64,000 nucleotides of DNA, taken from an uncultured Phycisphaerae bacterium. Its GTDB lineage: Bacteria > Planctomycetota > Phycisphaerae > UBA1845 > Fen-1342. Both the position numbers and the translations under genes were made by a program. Numbering within the stretch: position 1 is the first letter of the stretch; each line of letters opens with the position of its first letter. Location: the NCBI GenBank assembly GCA_937928595.1, contig CALGJV010000001.1, forward strand, positions 44,545-108,544. The letters are read 5' to 3'. The notes under the pieces are model-generated. The model saw only the letters and a program-made list of their open reading frames with translations, had not been told where the DNA came from and searched no databases. Shown here piece by piece: positions 30,033 through 38,999 of this stretch.

Positions 30033-32429
30033 GTGCTGTGGTGGCTCGGAGCGGGAGTGGCGGTGCTGGCGGTGGCGGTCGGCGGCCTTGCGCTGCGCCT
30101 GCGCGGCCTGCACCGGGCTCTGACCGCAGAGCGGCACGCCCGCGCAGAAGAAGCCGCGCGGTGCGGCGAGCTCGAGCGCGTCGCGGCGCGCAACAGCGCG
30201 ATCCTGCAGAATGCGATGGACGGGTTCTTCGTCCTGGGCGCGGATTACAGCTTCCTGGAAGTCAACGACGCGTTCTGCCGCATGACGGGTTATGCGCGCA
30301 GCGAGCTGCTCGGCATGCGGATGACCGACCTGGAGGTCGCGGCGCCGGCTGACGCCGGCCCGGCCCAGTGGCGGACCGGACTGCACCACGTGGCGACCGC
30401 CCACCGGCACCGCGCCGGCCATGTCATCCAGCTCGAGAGCTGCGTGGTGGTGGTGCGCGACGGCGACACGAAGGTGCTGGTCGGCTTTGCGCGCGACGTG
30501 ACGGAGCGCTGGCGGGCGGAGCACGCTCTCCGCAAGAGCGAGGCCCAGTACCGCAGCCTGGTCGAGACCTCCCGCGACCTCATCTGGACGATCGACCTCG
30601 ACGGCCGCTGGACGTTCGTGAACAACGCGGCCCGCACGATCTTCGGCGTGCCGCCGGAGCAACTGCTCGGCCGGGCGCTGGCGGACGCGGCCACCCCGGC
30701 GCACCGCGCGGAGGTCCTGCGCTTCCTGGCGGCGGTGCGGTCCGGCAAGCCGCGGCTCCAGGTGGAGCTGGACCTGCAACGCCCGGACGGCGCCACGATG
30801 CACCTGAGTTTCAGCGGCATCCCGCTGCGCGACGAACGCGGCCAGATCGTCGGCTGCACGGGCACGGCGCGGGACAACACCGAGCAGGTCGCGGCCCAGC
30901 GGCGGGAGCGTGAGGCGAACGAGCGCTTCGCCGCGCTCGTCACGCGCATGCCGTTGGGCTATGTCGTGTGGACGGCGGACTTCCGCGTCCTGGAGTGGAA
31001 CCGGGCCGCCGCCGGGATCTTCGGCTACGCCGCGGACGAGGCCGTCGGGCGGCCGGCGCGCGAGCTGATCATCCCGCCCGAGGGCCAGAAAGCGTTCGAT
31101 GAAATGTGCCGGGACCTGCTGGCGGGGCGGCCGGGACGCGAGATCACGCTCACCGCCCGGCGGCGCAACGGCGAGAAGCTCCGCTGCGAGTGGTACAACA
31201 CGGTGTTGCCGGACGCCGAGGGTAAGCCGCTGGGAGTCGTGACGTTCATCCGCGACGTCACGGAGCGCGAACAGCTCGAGGCCCAGCTGCGCCAGTCGCA
31301 GCGGCTCGAGAGCCTCGGCCTGCTGGCGGGCGGCGTGGCGCACGACTTCAACAACCTGCTGGTCGGCATCCTGGGCAGCGCGTCGCTGGGACTGGAGCAG
31401 CTCCCGCCCGACAGCCCGGTCCGGCCGCTGCTGGAGAAGGTCGTGAGCGCGGGGCGGCGGGCGACCCAGCTCACGCAGCGCATGCTGGCGTACGCCGGGC
31501 GCTCCGCTCCCGACGTGCAGATCATGGACCTCAACGCGCTGGTCCACGAGATGGCGGAGTTCGCGACCGCGGCGTTCCCGCGGACCGTTGCACTGCGGAT
31601 CGACACGGCCACCGAACTGCCGCTGATCCGCGCCGACAGCAGCCAGATCCAGCAGATCATCATGAACCTGCTGATCAACGCGGCCGAGGCGATCGGCGAG
31701 CGCGCCGGCCAGGTGACGGTGGCGACGCGGGCGGAGACGCTGTCCGAGGTGCGCTGCGCGGCCGAGTTCCCGAACCAGAAGCTCGTGCCCGGGCCGTATG
31801 TGACGCTCGAGGTGAGCGACAACGGCTGCGGCATGTCGCCGGATACCCTAAGCCGGATCTTCGACCCCTTCTTCACGACGAAATTCGCCGGGCGCGGGCT
31901 GGGGCTCTCGGCGATGCTCGGCATCGTGCGGGCGCACAAGGGGGCGGTGAAGGTCTGGAGCCAGGAGGGCGTCGGCACGGTCTTCCGGGTGCTGCTGCCG
32001 GCGGCGACGGGTGTGACGGCGGCGCCGAGCGTGGCCCGGCCGCGGGCCGAGGTCCCGCGCGGGGCGACGGTGCTGGTGATCGACGACGAGGAGGACGTGC
32101 GCGACGTCGTGCAGGCGGTACTCGAGAGTCGCGGGGTGCGGGTGCTCACCGCGCCGGACGGGCAGCGCGGGCTCGAGGTCTTCAAGCAGAACTCGGCCGA
32201 CATCGACGCCGTGCTGCTCGATATGAACATGCCGGGCTTGCCCGGGCCGGCGGTGTTCGAGGAGCTGCTGCGCGTGCGGCCGGAGGTGAAGGTGCTCCTG
32301 TCCACCGGATACAGCGAGCAGGAGGTCGCGGGGCACTTCGCGCGCGATCGGCTGGCCGGGTTCGTGCACAAGCCGTACACGGCGTCGATGCTGGTGGACA
32401 AGATCGGGGCGGCGCTGACGGGCAACTGA
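30033..32429 (+). CDS. PAS-domain hybrid sensor histidine kinase
   Basis: Protein of 798 residues. One N-terminal TM helix (LGAGVAVLAVAVGGLAL) anchors a cytoplasmic protein with three PAS domains (about 50-165, 170-290, 300-415; each ends in a DVTER or DNTEQ linker). The histidine kinase domain has phospho-acceptor His437 in GGVAHDFNNLL, N-box NLLINAAEAIG and DNGCGMSPDTL. A receiver domain follows with VIDDEEDVRD, Asp730 in LLDMNMPG and the lysine in HKPYT. Phosphorelay to an output elsewhere is expected, as there is no DNA-binding domain. GGAGGAAC precedes the GTG start. It is next to the Ser/Thr kinase, suggesting joint signalling. Confidence 0.93.
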   Translation: MLWWLGAGVAVLAVAVGGLALRLRGLHRALTAERHARAEEAARCGELERVAARNSAILQNAMDGFFVLGADYSFLEVNDAFCRMTGYARSELLGMRMTDLEVAAPADAGPAQWRTGLHHVATAHRHRAGHVIQLESCVVVVRDGDTKVLVGFARDVTERWRAEHALRKSEAQYRSLVETSRDLIWTIDLDGRWTFVNNAARTIFGVPPEQLLGRALADAATPAHRAEVLRFLAAVRSGKPRLQVELDLQRPDGATMHLSFSGIPLRDERGQIVGCTGTARDNTEQVAAQRREREANERFAALVTRMPLGYVVWTADFRVLEWNRAAAGIFGYAADEAVGRPARELIIPPEGQKAFDEMCRDLLAGRPGREITLTARRRNGEKLRCEWYNTVLPDAEGKPLGVVTFIRDVTEREQLEAQLRQSQRLESLGLLAGGVAHDFNNLLVGILGSASLGLEQLPPDSPVRPLLEKVVSAGRRATQLTQRMLAYAGRSAPDVQIMDLNALVHEMAEFATAAFPRTVALRIDTATELPLIRADSSQIQQIIMNLLINAAEAIGERAGQVTVATRAETLSEVRCAAEFPNQKLVPGPYVTLEVSDNGCGMSPDTLSRIFDPFFTTKFAGRGLGLSAMLGIVRAHKGAVKVWSQEGVGTVFRVLLPAATGVTAAPSVARPRAEVPRGATVLVIDDEEDVRDVVQAVLESRGVRVLTAPDGQRGLEVFKQNSADIDAVLLDMNMPGLPGPAVFEELLRVRPEVKVLLSTGYSEQEVAGHFARDRLAGFVHKPYTASMLVDKIGAALTGN

Positions 32430-32530
32430 GGGGGCGTGCGGCCGGGGCCGCGCGTGTGAGCCGCTGTTCGCGCCCGCCGGAACGCCGCCCGTCCGGGCAC
32501 GCCGCCGGCGCCTCCGGTCGTCGTGAAAGC

Positions 32531-32555
32531 GTCCGCCGCAGGGGTCGGACGCGAC
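32531..32555. repeat. dispersed copy of the 25-bp hairpin repeat
   Basis: A single copy of the element found in tandem at 20765-20840: GTCCG and CGGAC flank a GC-rich loop, followed by GCGACG. It lies 47 bp before the TrmJ-like gene. Confidence 0.5.
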
Positions 32556-32601
32556 GCGCGCTGCCTCGGACCATTCTTCAGCGGAGCGTTAGAATGGGGG
32601 G

Positions 32602-33399
32602 ATGCTCTCCGCGGTGCGGATCGTGCTCGTGGCGCCCAGCGGCCCCGCCAACGTCGGGGCGGTCGCGCGCGTCATGGCGAACATGGGGCTGCGGGAGCTG
32701 GTCGTCGTCGCACCGCGGTGCGACGTGAGGGCGGAGGAGGCCGTCGCTTACGCCACGCACGGCCGGGAGGTGCTGGACGCCGCCCGAATCGTGGACGACA
32801 TCCCCGCCGCACTGGCCGGCTGTGTACGCACCTACGCCACGACGTCGAAGCTCGGCCTGTACCGACGCCAGGCCGCGATCCCGCCGGACGAAGCCGCGGA
32901 CGAGGCACTGGGCGCCGGGGGGCCGGTCGCGTTCGCGTTCGGGCGCGAGGATTTCGGCCTGCGGACCGCCGAACTGCTGCATTTCGACCGGCTCGTGACC
33001 ATTCCCGCGGACGAGTCCTGGCCGGTGCTCAACCTCGCGGCCGCGACGACGATCGTGTGCTACGAGCTGCACCAGGCGGGCCGCGCCCGGGCGGGGCGGC
33101 CGCCCCTGACGTACGCGCTGGCGCAGGACCTGGCGCCGGCCGAGCGCAAAGAAGTGCTGTTCGAGCGGTTGTTCGACGCCCTGGAGCGCGTGGGCTTTCT
33201 GTTCGGGCCGAACCCCGACCATCTGAAGTACGCGCTGCGGCATCTGCTCGGGCGGATCGACCTGACGGTGAACGAGGCGGACGTGCTGATCGGCCTGGCG
33301 CGGCAGATCCGCTGGTACGTGGATCATCACCCGGAGCGCCGCGATCCGCCGCGGGCTCGGCGTGCGGCGGCGGCCGACGACGCGGATGGGGAGCGGTGA
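32602..33399 (+). CDS. TrmJ-like SpoU-family RNA 2'-O-methyltransferase
   Basis: Protein of 265 residues. SPOUT motifs: VRIVLVAPSGPANVGAVARVMANMGLRELVVVAP (motif 1, N-terminal), GGPVAFAFGREDFGLRTAELLHFDRLVTIPADESWPVLNLAAATTIVCYEL (motifs 2 and 3, the knotted SAM site). The C-terminal helical extension (LFERLFDALERVGFLFGPNPDHLKYALRHLLGRIDLTVNEADVLIGLARQI) is that of TrmJ and Trm56-like enzymes, which methylate position 32 of tRNA. A TAGAAT box lies 7 bp before the ATG, with GGGGGG as ribosome site. Exact target inferred from family. Confidence 0.9.
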   Translation: MLSAVRIVLVAPSGPANVGAVARVMANMGLRELVVVAPRCDVRAEEAVAYATHGREVLDAARIVDDIPAALAGCVRTYATTSKLGLYRRQAAIPPDEAADEALGAGGPVAFAFGREDFGLRTAELLHFDRLVTIPADESWPVLNLAAATTIVCYELHQAGRARAGRPPLTYALAQDLAPAERKEVLFERLFDALERVGFLFGPNPDHLKYALRHLLGRIDLTVNEADVLIGLARQIRWYVDHHPERRDPPRARRAAAADDADGER

Positions 33400-33453
33400 G
33401 GAGCGGAGCGCGCGCGGAATGCAGAGACGTCACGGGGGCGTTGGAGTGCGGCG

Positions 33454-34686
33454 ATGTCGCGAACGTGGTGTGCGCTGGTGCTCGGGCTCGTCTGCGGGGG
33501 GTGGCCGGGGGCTGCGGCCGTCGCCCAGGAGGCCGCGGTCCTGGACGAACTGAAGGGGCTCCACGAGCGGCTGACGCGCCCCGGCGTGGTCGTGGCGGCG
33601 GCGGAAGGGCGGGCGGCGCTGGAGAAGCTGGAGGCCTGGAAGCTTGACGCCGCGGCGCTGCCCGACGCGCCGCGCGCGATGCTCCTGCGGGTGCAGGTGT
33701 ACGCGGCGCTGGCGGTCGGCGATGCGGCCCGGGCTGCGGCGGCTTACGAGCGGCTGGCCGCGGCCGACCCGGGCTCCAGGGAGACCCTGCGGGCGGCGTG
33801 GGTGGTGGCGAGCGCGACCGGCGACGCCCCGTTGGCCCGGCGAACGCTGGACCAGTTGAGAGAACAGAAGTTGGCGGATGCGGCGGCGCTGGAGCTGCGC
33901 CTGGCGCGGCTGCGCAAAGTGGGCGAACCGGCGCCAGAGCTCGAGCTGAAGGCGCAGACACCGGGCAAGGACGGCTGGATCGACGGGCCGACGGTGCCGC
34001 TGGCCGCACGCGACGGTGTAGTGCTGGTGCTCGACTTCTGGCGGCTGCGCGACAAGCCCTCGGAGAAGCAGTCGGCCGCCTTGCTGGCGCTGGTCACCGC
34101 GTATGCCGGCAATCCGGCGGTGCAGTTCGTGGGGATCAACGCCGACGCGCCGGCGGACGTGGCGGCCGCGCGGAAGCACGCGGTCGACAGCGGCTGGACG
34201 TGGCCGCAGTACTTCGAGCAGGTCACCGGCGAAGCGCCGCTGACGCGCCGCGCGTTCGACGCTGGCCCCCCGGCGTGGCAGGTCCTGATCGATGCCGGCG
34301 GCGCCGTACGGGCCGTGGGGGCGGCGGGAGATCCGGCCTTCGAGTATGCCGTGCGGGCGGCGGTGGCCGAGGCGCGGGGGCAGGCAGCACCGGTCCGGCC
34401 GAAAAACCTGGCGGGTACGGCGGCCCCGGTGCGGCCGGCGAAGAAGGAACCGGCACCGCCGGGCGAGGCCGCACCGTCGGAGGCGCCGAAGGACGCCGCG
34501 GCCCCGACCGGGCAGAAGGGCGACCTGCCGCACAACGACGAAGCGGCCGGCCTGCTGAACCAGGCCCGGGCGTTCATCAAGGCGGGGCGGAAGACCGACG
34601 CGAAGAAGATTCTCCGCGAGATCATCGAGAAGTACCCGGGCACCTGGGAAGCGCAGGACGCGAAGGAACGGCTCGAGGCGCTTTAG
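33454..34686 (+). CDS. exported thioredoxin-fold/TPR protein lacking redox cysteines
   Basis: Protein of 410 residues: signal peptide (ALVLGLVCGGWPGAAAVAQ), TPR-like helices at about 30-145, then a redoxin-like domain at about 150-310 that begins KVGEPAPELELKAQT and continues VVLVLDFWRLRDKPSEKQSAALLALV, NPAVQFVGINAD, and PPAWQVLIDAGGAVRAVG. The place of the W-C-x-x-C active site reads DFWRLRDKPSEK, with no cysteine, so it cannot do thiol exchange. A Pro/Ala linker leads to a C-terminal TPR (ARAFIKAGRKTDAKKILREIIEKYPGTWEAQDAKERLEAL). Likely a periplasmic binding or scaffold protein. GGAG 7 nt before the ATG. Confidence 0.75.
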   Translation: MSRTWCALVLGLVCGGWPGAAAVAQEAAVLDELKGLHERLTRPGVVVAAAEGRAALEKLEAWKLDAAALPDAPRAMLLRVQVYAALAVGDAARAAAAYERLAAADPGSRETLRAAWVVASATGDAPLARRTLDQLREQKLADAAALELRLARLRKVGEPAPELELKAQTPGKDGWIDGPTVPLAARDGVVLVLDFWRLRDKPSEKQSAALLALVTAYAGNPAVQFVGINADAPADVAAARKHAVDSGWTWPQYFEQVTGEAPLTRRAFDAGPPAWQVLIDAGGAVRAVGAAGDPAFEYAVRAAVAEARGQAAPVRPKNLAGTAAPVRPAKKEPAPPGEAAPSEAPKDAAAPTGQKGDLPHNDEAAGLLNQARAFIKAGRKTDAKKILREIIEKYPGTWEAQDAKERLEAL

Positions 34687-34747
34687 GCCGGTCGCGGGCG
34701 CAGCGGCGTGTTGGCGGAAGCCCGGCGCGGATGGATACACTGAGACG

Positions 34748-36274
34748 ATGAAACCGGTTGCTCCAGCGTTCGACCAGTTCGAAACCGTGGCGGCGGGCTG
34801 CAACCGCGTGCCCGTCGTGGCCACGCTTGTTTGCGACGACATGACGCCGTTGAGCGCGTTCGCCCGGCTGGCGGCCGATGCGCCGCGGGCCTTCCTGCTC
34901 GAGAGCGTCGTCGGCGGCGAGAGCATGGCGCGGTACTCGTTCCTCGGGGCCGACCCCGCTCGCACTTTCTGCGTGCGCGGCCACGCGGTCGAGGTCACGG
35001 AACACGCGACCGGGGCCGTGCAGAGGACGACGAGCGCGGATCCGCTGGCGCTGCTGGAGGCCCACGTCCGGCAGTTCCGCACGCCCGTGCTGCCGCGGCT
35101 GCCGCGGTTCCTCGGCGGGGCGGTAGGGTATGCGGGCTACGACGTCGTCCGGTACTACGAGCGCTTGCCGCACGCGCCGCCCGACGACCGAGGGCTGCCG
35201 GACCTGTTGTTCGACATCTACGAGACGATCGTCGTGTTCGACCACGTGTTCAAGGTCGTGCATGTGGTGGCGCTGGCGGCCTGCGAGCCGGGCGGGCCGG
35301 CGCGGTCGCAACGCCGGGCGTACGACGCGGCCGTAAAGCGCATCGATGCCACCGTGCGGCGGCTGAGCCGGGCATCGCGGCTGCGCCCGGTTCGGGTGGC
35401 GCTCCCGGTGCCGCCGCTGGAGCGCTACACGAGCAACCGCACGCAGGCCGAGTTCGAGGCGATGGTCGAAAAGTGCAAGGAGTACATCCGCGCCGGCGAC
35501 ATCTTCCAGGTTGTGCCGTCGCAGCGGCTGTGCGTCGAGACGGCCGCGGCGCCGCTGGACATCTACCGCGCGCTGCGGGTGATCAACCCGTCGCCGTTCA
35601 TGTTCTACCTGAAGAGCCCGGAAGTGACGCTGGTCGGGGCCAGCCCGGAGATCATGTGCCGGGTCGAGGGCGGCGTCGTGACGAACCGACCGCTGGCGGG
35701 GACGCGGCGCCGCGGCGCGACGGCCGAGGAGGACGAGCGGCTGCGGGCCGAGCTGCTGGCGGACCCGAAGGAGCGGGCCGAGCACGTGATGCTGGTGGAT
35801 CTCGGGCGCAACGACGTGGGGCGGGTGGCGCGGCCGGGCAGCATCCGGCTGGCGGAGCTCATGACCGTCGAGTTCTACAGCCACGTCATGCACATCTCGA
35901 GCACGGTGACCGGCGAACTGGCGGAGGGGAAGACGGCGTTCGATGCGCTGCGGGCGACGCTGCCGGTCGGAACGGTCACCGGCGCGCCGAAGGTGCGGGC
36001 CATGGAGATCATCGACGAGTGCGAGCCGACGCGGCGCGGGCCGTACGCGGGCGCGGTGGGGTACATGGACTTCGCGGGGAACATGGACACGTGCATCGCG
36101 CTGCGGACGCTCGTGCTGCAACCCGGTCCGGACGGGCGGCAGCGCGCGTACATCCAGGCGGGGGCGGGCATCGTCGCGGATTCGGTGCCGCAGCGCGAGT
36201 ATGAGGAGACGCTGAACAAGGCGCAGAGCCTGCTCAGCGCGCTGCAGCTCGCGGAAGACGGCTTCGGGCGTTGA
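34748..36274 (+). CDS. trpE: anthranilate synthase component I
   Basis: Protein of 508 residues, full length. Seen: PRAFLLESVVGGESMARYSFLG (the LLES tryptophan feedback site), a long linker domain, then the chorismate-binding domain: EAMVEKCKEYIRAGDIFQVVPSQRL, PSPFMFYL, LVGASPEIMCRVEGGVVTNRPLAGTRRRG, KERAEHVMLVDLGRNDVGRVA, and GTVTGAPKVRAMEIIDECEPTRRGPYAGAVGYMDFAGNMDTCIALRT. It makes anthranilate from chorismate, with ammonia supplied by TrpG. No trpG or other trp gene is adjacent. A TACACT box lies only 6 bp before the ATG, so the leader must be very short and no trp-type leader peptide fits. Confidence 0.95.
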   Translation: MKPVAPAFDQFETVAAGCNRVPVVATLVCDDMTPLSAFARLAADAPRAFLLESVVGGESMARYSFLGADPARTFCVRGHAVEVTEHATGAVQRTTSADPLALLEAHVRQFRTPVLPRLPRFLGGAVGYAGYDVVRYYERLPHAPPDDRGLPDLLFDIYETIVVFDHVFKVVHVVALAACEPGGPARSQRRAYDAAVKRIDATVRRLSRASRLRPVRVALPVPPLERYTSNRTQAEFEAMVEKCKEYIRAGDIFQVVPSQRLCVETAAAPLDIYRALRVINPSPFMFYLKSPEVTLVGASPEIMCRVEGGVVTNRPLAGTRRRGATAEEDERLRAELLADPKERAEHVMLVDLGRNDVGRVARPGSIRLAELMTVEFYSHVMHISSTVTGELAEGKTAFDALRATLPVGTVTGAPKVRAMEIIDECEPTRRGPYAGAVGYMDFAGNMDTCIALRTLVLQPGPDGRQRAYIQAGAGIVADSVPQREYEETLNKAQSLLSALQLAEDGFGR

Positions 36275-36343
36275 CGCGCCCGGCCACGGCGGCGCCCGCG
36301 TCCGGGCGTCGGCCCGACGGAGCGGCGCGCCGGCGCCGCGCGG

Positions 36344-36365
36344 CACCGGTTCCCGGTGACGTTTT
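36344..36365 (+). terminator. possible terminator after trpE
   Basis: CACCGG and CCGGTG pair around a 3-nt loop at 36344-36358, followed by ACGTTTTG. The stem is short and the T-run offset by 3 nt, so it is a weak candidate between convergent trpE and ilvE. Confidence 0.35.
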
Positions 36366-36382
36366 GCGGGGCCGGCCCAGCT

Positions 36383-37459
36383 TCAGTCAGGGTCGATGCG
36401 GGTGAGCCAGCCGTAGCGGTCGGGCTCCTCGCCGAGCTGAATCGCGCGAAGCTTGTGGTACAGCACGCTGGTCCAGCGCCCCGCTTCGCCGTCGGTCGAG
36501 TACACGATCTTCTGATCGCGGTACGTGATCGAGCCGACCGGCGTGATGACCGCGGCGGTGCCGCAGCAGCCGGCCTCCGCGAAGTCCGGCAGCTCGGTCA
36601 CGGCGATCGAGCGGCGCTGCGGCCGCAGGCCGAGTTCCTCGGCCAGGGTGATGAGGGACTTGTTCGTGATGGACGGCAGGATCGAGTCGCTTTGCGGCGT
36701 GATGTACTGGCCGTCGCGCGTGATCACGAAGAAGTTGGCCGGCCCGGACTCGTCGATGTACTTCTTCTCCTTGGCGTCGAGGTAGAGGACCTCGGTGTAG
36801 CCGCGTTGTTTGGCGGCCACCGTGGCCCGCAGGCCCGCCGCGTAGTTGCCGCCGACCTTGACGTCGCCGACGCCGAGCGGCGCGGCGCGGTCCACGAATT
36901 CCTCGACGAGCAGGTCCACGGGCTTGAAGCCGGTCTTGAAGTAGGGCCCGACCGGCGTGACGAACACGACGAACAGGAACTCCGTGGCGGGCTTCACGCC
37001 GACCTGCGGCGAAATGCCCAGCACGAGCGGCCGGATGTAGAGGCTGGCGCCGGTGCCATAGGGGGGCACGAAACGCCGGTTCGCGTTGACGGCACGGCGG
37101 ACCGCCTTGATGAAGAGCTCCTCGGGCGGGGGCTCCATCAGGATCTTGCGGCACGACGCGACCATCCGCCGGGCGTTCTCGTCCACGCGGAAGACCACCA
37201 CGTCGCCGCTCCGCGTCTCGAACGCCTTCAGCCCCTCGAAGCATTCCTGGCCGTAGTGCAGGCACGTGGCGGCCATGTGCACCGGGATGTTCTCGTCTTC
37301 GCACAGCACGCCGTCGTCCCATTGCCCGTCGCGCCATGTGTAACGCACGTTGCAATCGGTCTTGCGGTAGCCGAAGGTCAAGTTCTCCCAATCGAGATTG
37401 GCCCGCGCCATTCCCTGCTCCGCGCTCCCCCGACGTCGACGTGGCTTCAGGGCGTGCAT
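36383..37459 (-). CDS. ilvE: branched-chain amino-acid aminotransferase
   Basis: Protein of 358 residues, eukaryote-like class (fold-type IV PLP enzyme). Seen: YRKTDCNVRYTWRDGQWDDGVL, HYGQECFEGLKAFE, FRVDENARRM, YIRPLVLGISPQVGVKPA, GDVKVGGNYAAGL (PLP lysine), EVLYLDAKEKKYIDESGPANFF and AGCCGTAAVITPVGSI. This is the IlvE type of about 350 residues rather than the shorter E. coli form. The ATG at 37459 follows GGAGG by 5 nt and is preferred to one at 37411. It has a TTGCAA-17-TATGCT promoter. Acts at the last step of leucine, isoleucine and valine synthesis. Confidence 0.94.
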   Translation of the reverse strand: MHALKPRRRRGSAEQGMARANLDWENLTFGYRKTDCNVRYTWRDGQWDDGVLCEDENIPVHMAATCLHYGQECFEGLKAFETRSGDVVVFRVDENARRMVASCRKILMEPPPEELFIKAVRRAVNANRRFVPPYGTGASLYIRPLVLGISPQVGVKPATEFLFVVFVTPVGPYFKTGFKPVDLLVEEFVDRAAPLGVGDVKVGGNYAAGLRATVAAKQRGYTEVLYLDAKEKKYIDESGPANFFVITRDGQYITPQSDSILPSITNKSLITLAEELGLRPQRRSIAVTELPDFAEAGCCGTAAVITPVGSITYRDQKIVYSTDGEAGRWTSVLYHKLRAIQLGEEPDRYGWLTRIDPD

Positions 37460-37762
37460 GGGATCCTCCGTGGTCGGCGGCGGCGTGACCGTCCGCACAA
37501 CAAGTGGAAATCGGCGGATCGGACTCCTGTGGCGGGCCGCGCAGTGGGCCGGACAGGGGAGCCTCACGAGGCGCCGCCCACCACCTGGAGCATAGGCGGC
37601 CGCCAATCGCGTTGCAAGGCGACCGCGGCGAGAACCGGCGCTGCGCCGCGCCGGTTCCGCGGACCGCTATCCAAAAACGCGCCGGGACAATAACCTGCGC
37701 GCGCCGCGCGAGCCGGTGGCCGCCGCGGTGGAAACGTTTCAGCCCGTGGAAGCACCCTGGCG
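37460..37762. other. divergent intergenic region ilvE-rlmN
   Basis: These 303 bp contain the ilvE promoter and about 120 nt of ilvE leader with a small GCCTC/GAGGC hairpin but no T-run. No coding ORF is convincing. On the rlmN side there is no good promoter match; the sequence near 37690 (GACAATAACC) is a loose -10. Confidence 0.5.
37589..37617 (-). promoter_or_regulatory. promoter for ilvE
   Basis: On the minus strand TTGCAA (37617-37612) and TATGCT (37594-37589) are 17 bp apart, giving a leader of about 120 nt. Confidence 0.55.
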
Positions 37763-38887
37763 ATGTCCGATCTTCCGGTTCTGAGCGCCCCGATGGATCC
37801 GACGCCCGTCGCGCGGACGCACCTGCTCGACCTCGACCGGGCCGCGCTCGAGGCCTGGCTCGCGGCCCGCGAGTTGCCCCGTTACCGGGCGTCCCAGATC
37901 TTCGACTGGGTGTACGCCAAGAGCGTCGCCGATTTCGCCGCGATGACGAACCTCTCCAAGGACCTGCGGGCTCGCCTTGCGGCCGAGTTCGACCTGTGGC
38001 GCGGCCGCGTCACGACCGTCCGCGCATCCGCCGACGGCACCCAGAAACTGCTGATCACTTGGCCCGACGGCCGGGCGGTCGAGACGGTGTGGATCCCGGA
38101 CGGCGAGCGGCACACGGTGTGCCTGTCGTCCCAGGTCGGTTGTCCCGTCGGCTGCCGGTTCTGCGCCAGCGGGCTGCGCGGCGTGGAGCGGAACCTCGCC
38201 GCCGGGGAGATCGTCGAGCAGGCCCTGCGGGTCCGCGATCTGGTCGCGACGCGGCGGGCCGCGGATGGTCGCCCGGCGCGGCTGTCGAACGTCGTGCTGA
38301 TGGGCATGGGCGAGCCGCTGGCGAACTACGAGCACGTCGTGCAGGCGATCCGGATTCTCAACGCGCCGTGGGGCCTGGGCATCGGCGCGCGCAAGATCAC
38401 GGTGAGCACCGTGGGGCTGCCGAAGCAGATCCGTCGCCTGGCGGACGAGGGCCTGCAACTCAACCTCGCCCTGTCCCTGCACGCGCCCACGCAGGAGCTG
38501 CGGCACGAGCTGATCCCGTGGGGCAAGGTGCCCATCCCCGAGCTGCTCGATGCCTGCGACTACTACTTTCGGAGGACAGGCCGCGAGGTCACCCTGGAGT
38601 ACGTCCTGCTGGCCGGGGTGAACATGAGCCCGGCGCACGCGGTGCAACTGGCCGCCATCGCGCGGCGCCTGCGGTGCAATGTCAACCTGCTGCGGTACAA
38701 CCCGGTGCCGGGCGTCCCGTACGAGCGTCCCACGGCCGAGGCGGCGTTCGCGTTTCAGGAGGAGCTGCGGCGCGGCGGGGTGAACGCACATGTGCGGACA
38801 TCGCGAGGGCGGGACATCGATGCGGCCTGCGGGCAACTGCGGCGGCGGGTGGAGGCGGCCGACGACGCGTCGTCGGCATTGGTGTAG
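37763..38887 (+). CDS. rlmN: dual-specificity 23S rRNA/tRNA C2-adenine methyltransferase
   Basis: Protein of 374 residues. N-terminal helical domain (LEAWLAARELPRYRASQIFDWVYAKSVADFAAMTNLSKDLRARL), then the radical SAM core with CX3CX2C at Cys127, Cys131 and Cys134 in SSQVGCPVGCRFCASG, GMGEPLANYEHVVQAI, ITVSTVGLPKQI, LALSLHAPTQELRHELIPW and EYVLLAGVNMSPAHA. The late cysteine in DIDAACGQLRRR is the second methyl-transfer cysteine. It methylates C2 of A2503 in 23S rRNA (and A37 in some tRNAs). Complete and typical. Confidence 0.96.
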   Translation: MSDLPVLSAPMDPTPVARTHLLDLDRAALEAWLAARELPRYRASQIFDWVYAKSVADFAAMTNLSKDLRARLAAEFDLWRGRVTTVRASADGTQKLLITWPDGRAVETVWIPDGERHTVCLSSQVGCPVGCRFCASGLRGVERNLAAGEIVEQALRVRDLVATRRAADGRPARLSNVVLMGMGEPLANYEHVVQAIRILNAPWGLGIGARKITVSTVGLPKQIRRLADEGLQLNLALSLHAPTQELRHELIPWGKVPIPELLDACDYYFRRTGREVTLEYVLLAGVNMSPAHAVQLAAIARRLRCNVNLLRYNPVPGVPYERPTAEAAFAFQEELRRGGVNAHVRTSRGRDIDAACGQLRRRVEAADDASSALV

Positions 38888-38999
38888 CGGGCCGAAAGAA
38901 GCTCGTCTCGCGAGCCGAACCCGATCCGTTGCCGGGCGGACCGGCCGCCGCGGCGTTCCGCCCGGAGCGCGGAGCGCCCGTCGCAGAGCGGAGGAGACG

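Noticed and set aside
27816..31547. Minus-strand open frame of over 1,200 codons opposite the two kinases
   Set aside because: It is a shadow of the GC-rich plus-strand genes: Arg/Pro/His-rich product, no motifs, and perfect kinase domains on the other strand. The same applies to the minus frame at 7170-10103 and others.
34680..34747. trp-type leader peptide attenuator before trpE
   Set aside because: The TACACT box is 6 bp from the ATG and no Trp-codon ORF or terminator stem exists in the 61-bp gap.
37564..37593. Nine-codon ORF reading MLQVVGGAS before ilvE, looking like an ilv leader peptide
   Set aside because: Its ATG is inside the -10 box of the ilvE promoter, so it would not be in the transcript; no terminator with a T-run follows.
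37670..37705. Hairpin CGCGC/GCGCG followed by TTTTT on the minus strand
   Set aside because: No minus-strand gene ends just before it (rlmN on the other strand lies there), and the stem is only 5 bp with a 14-nt loop.
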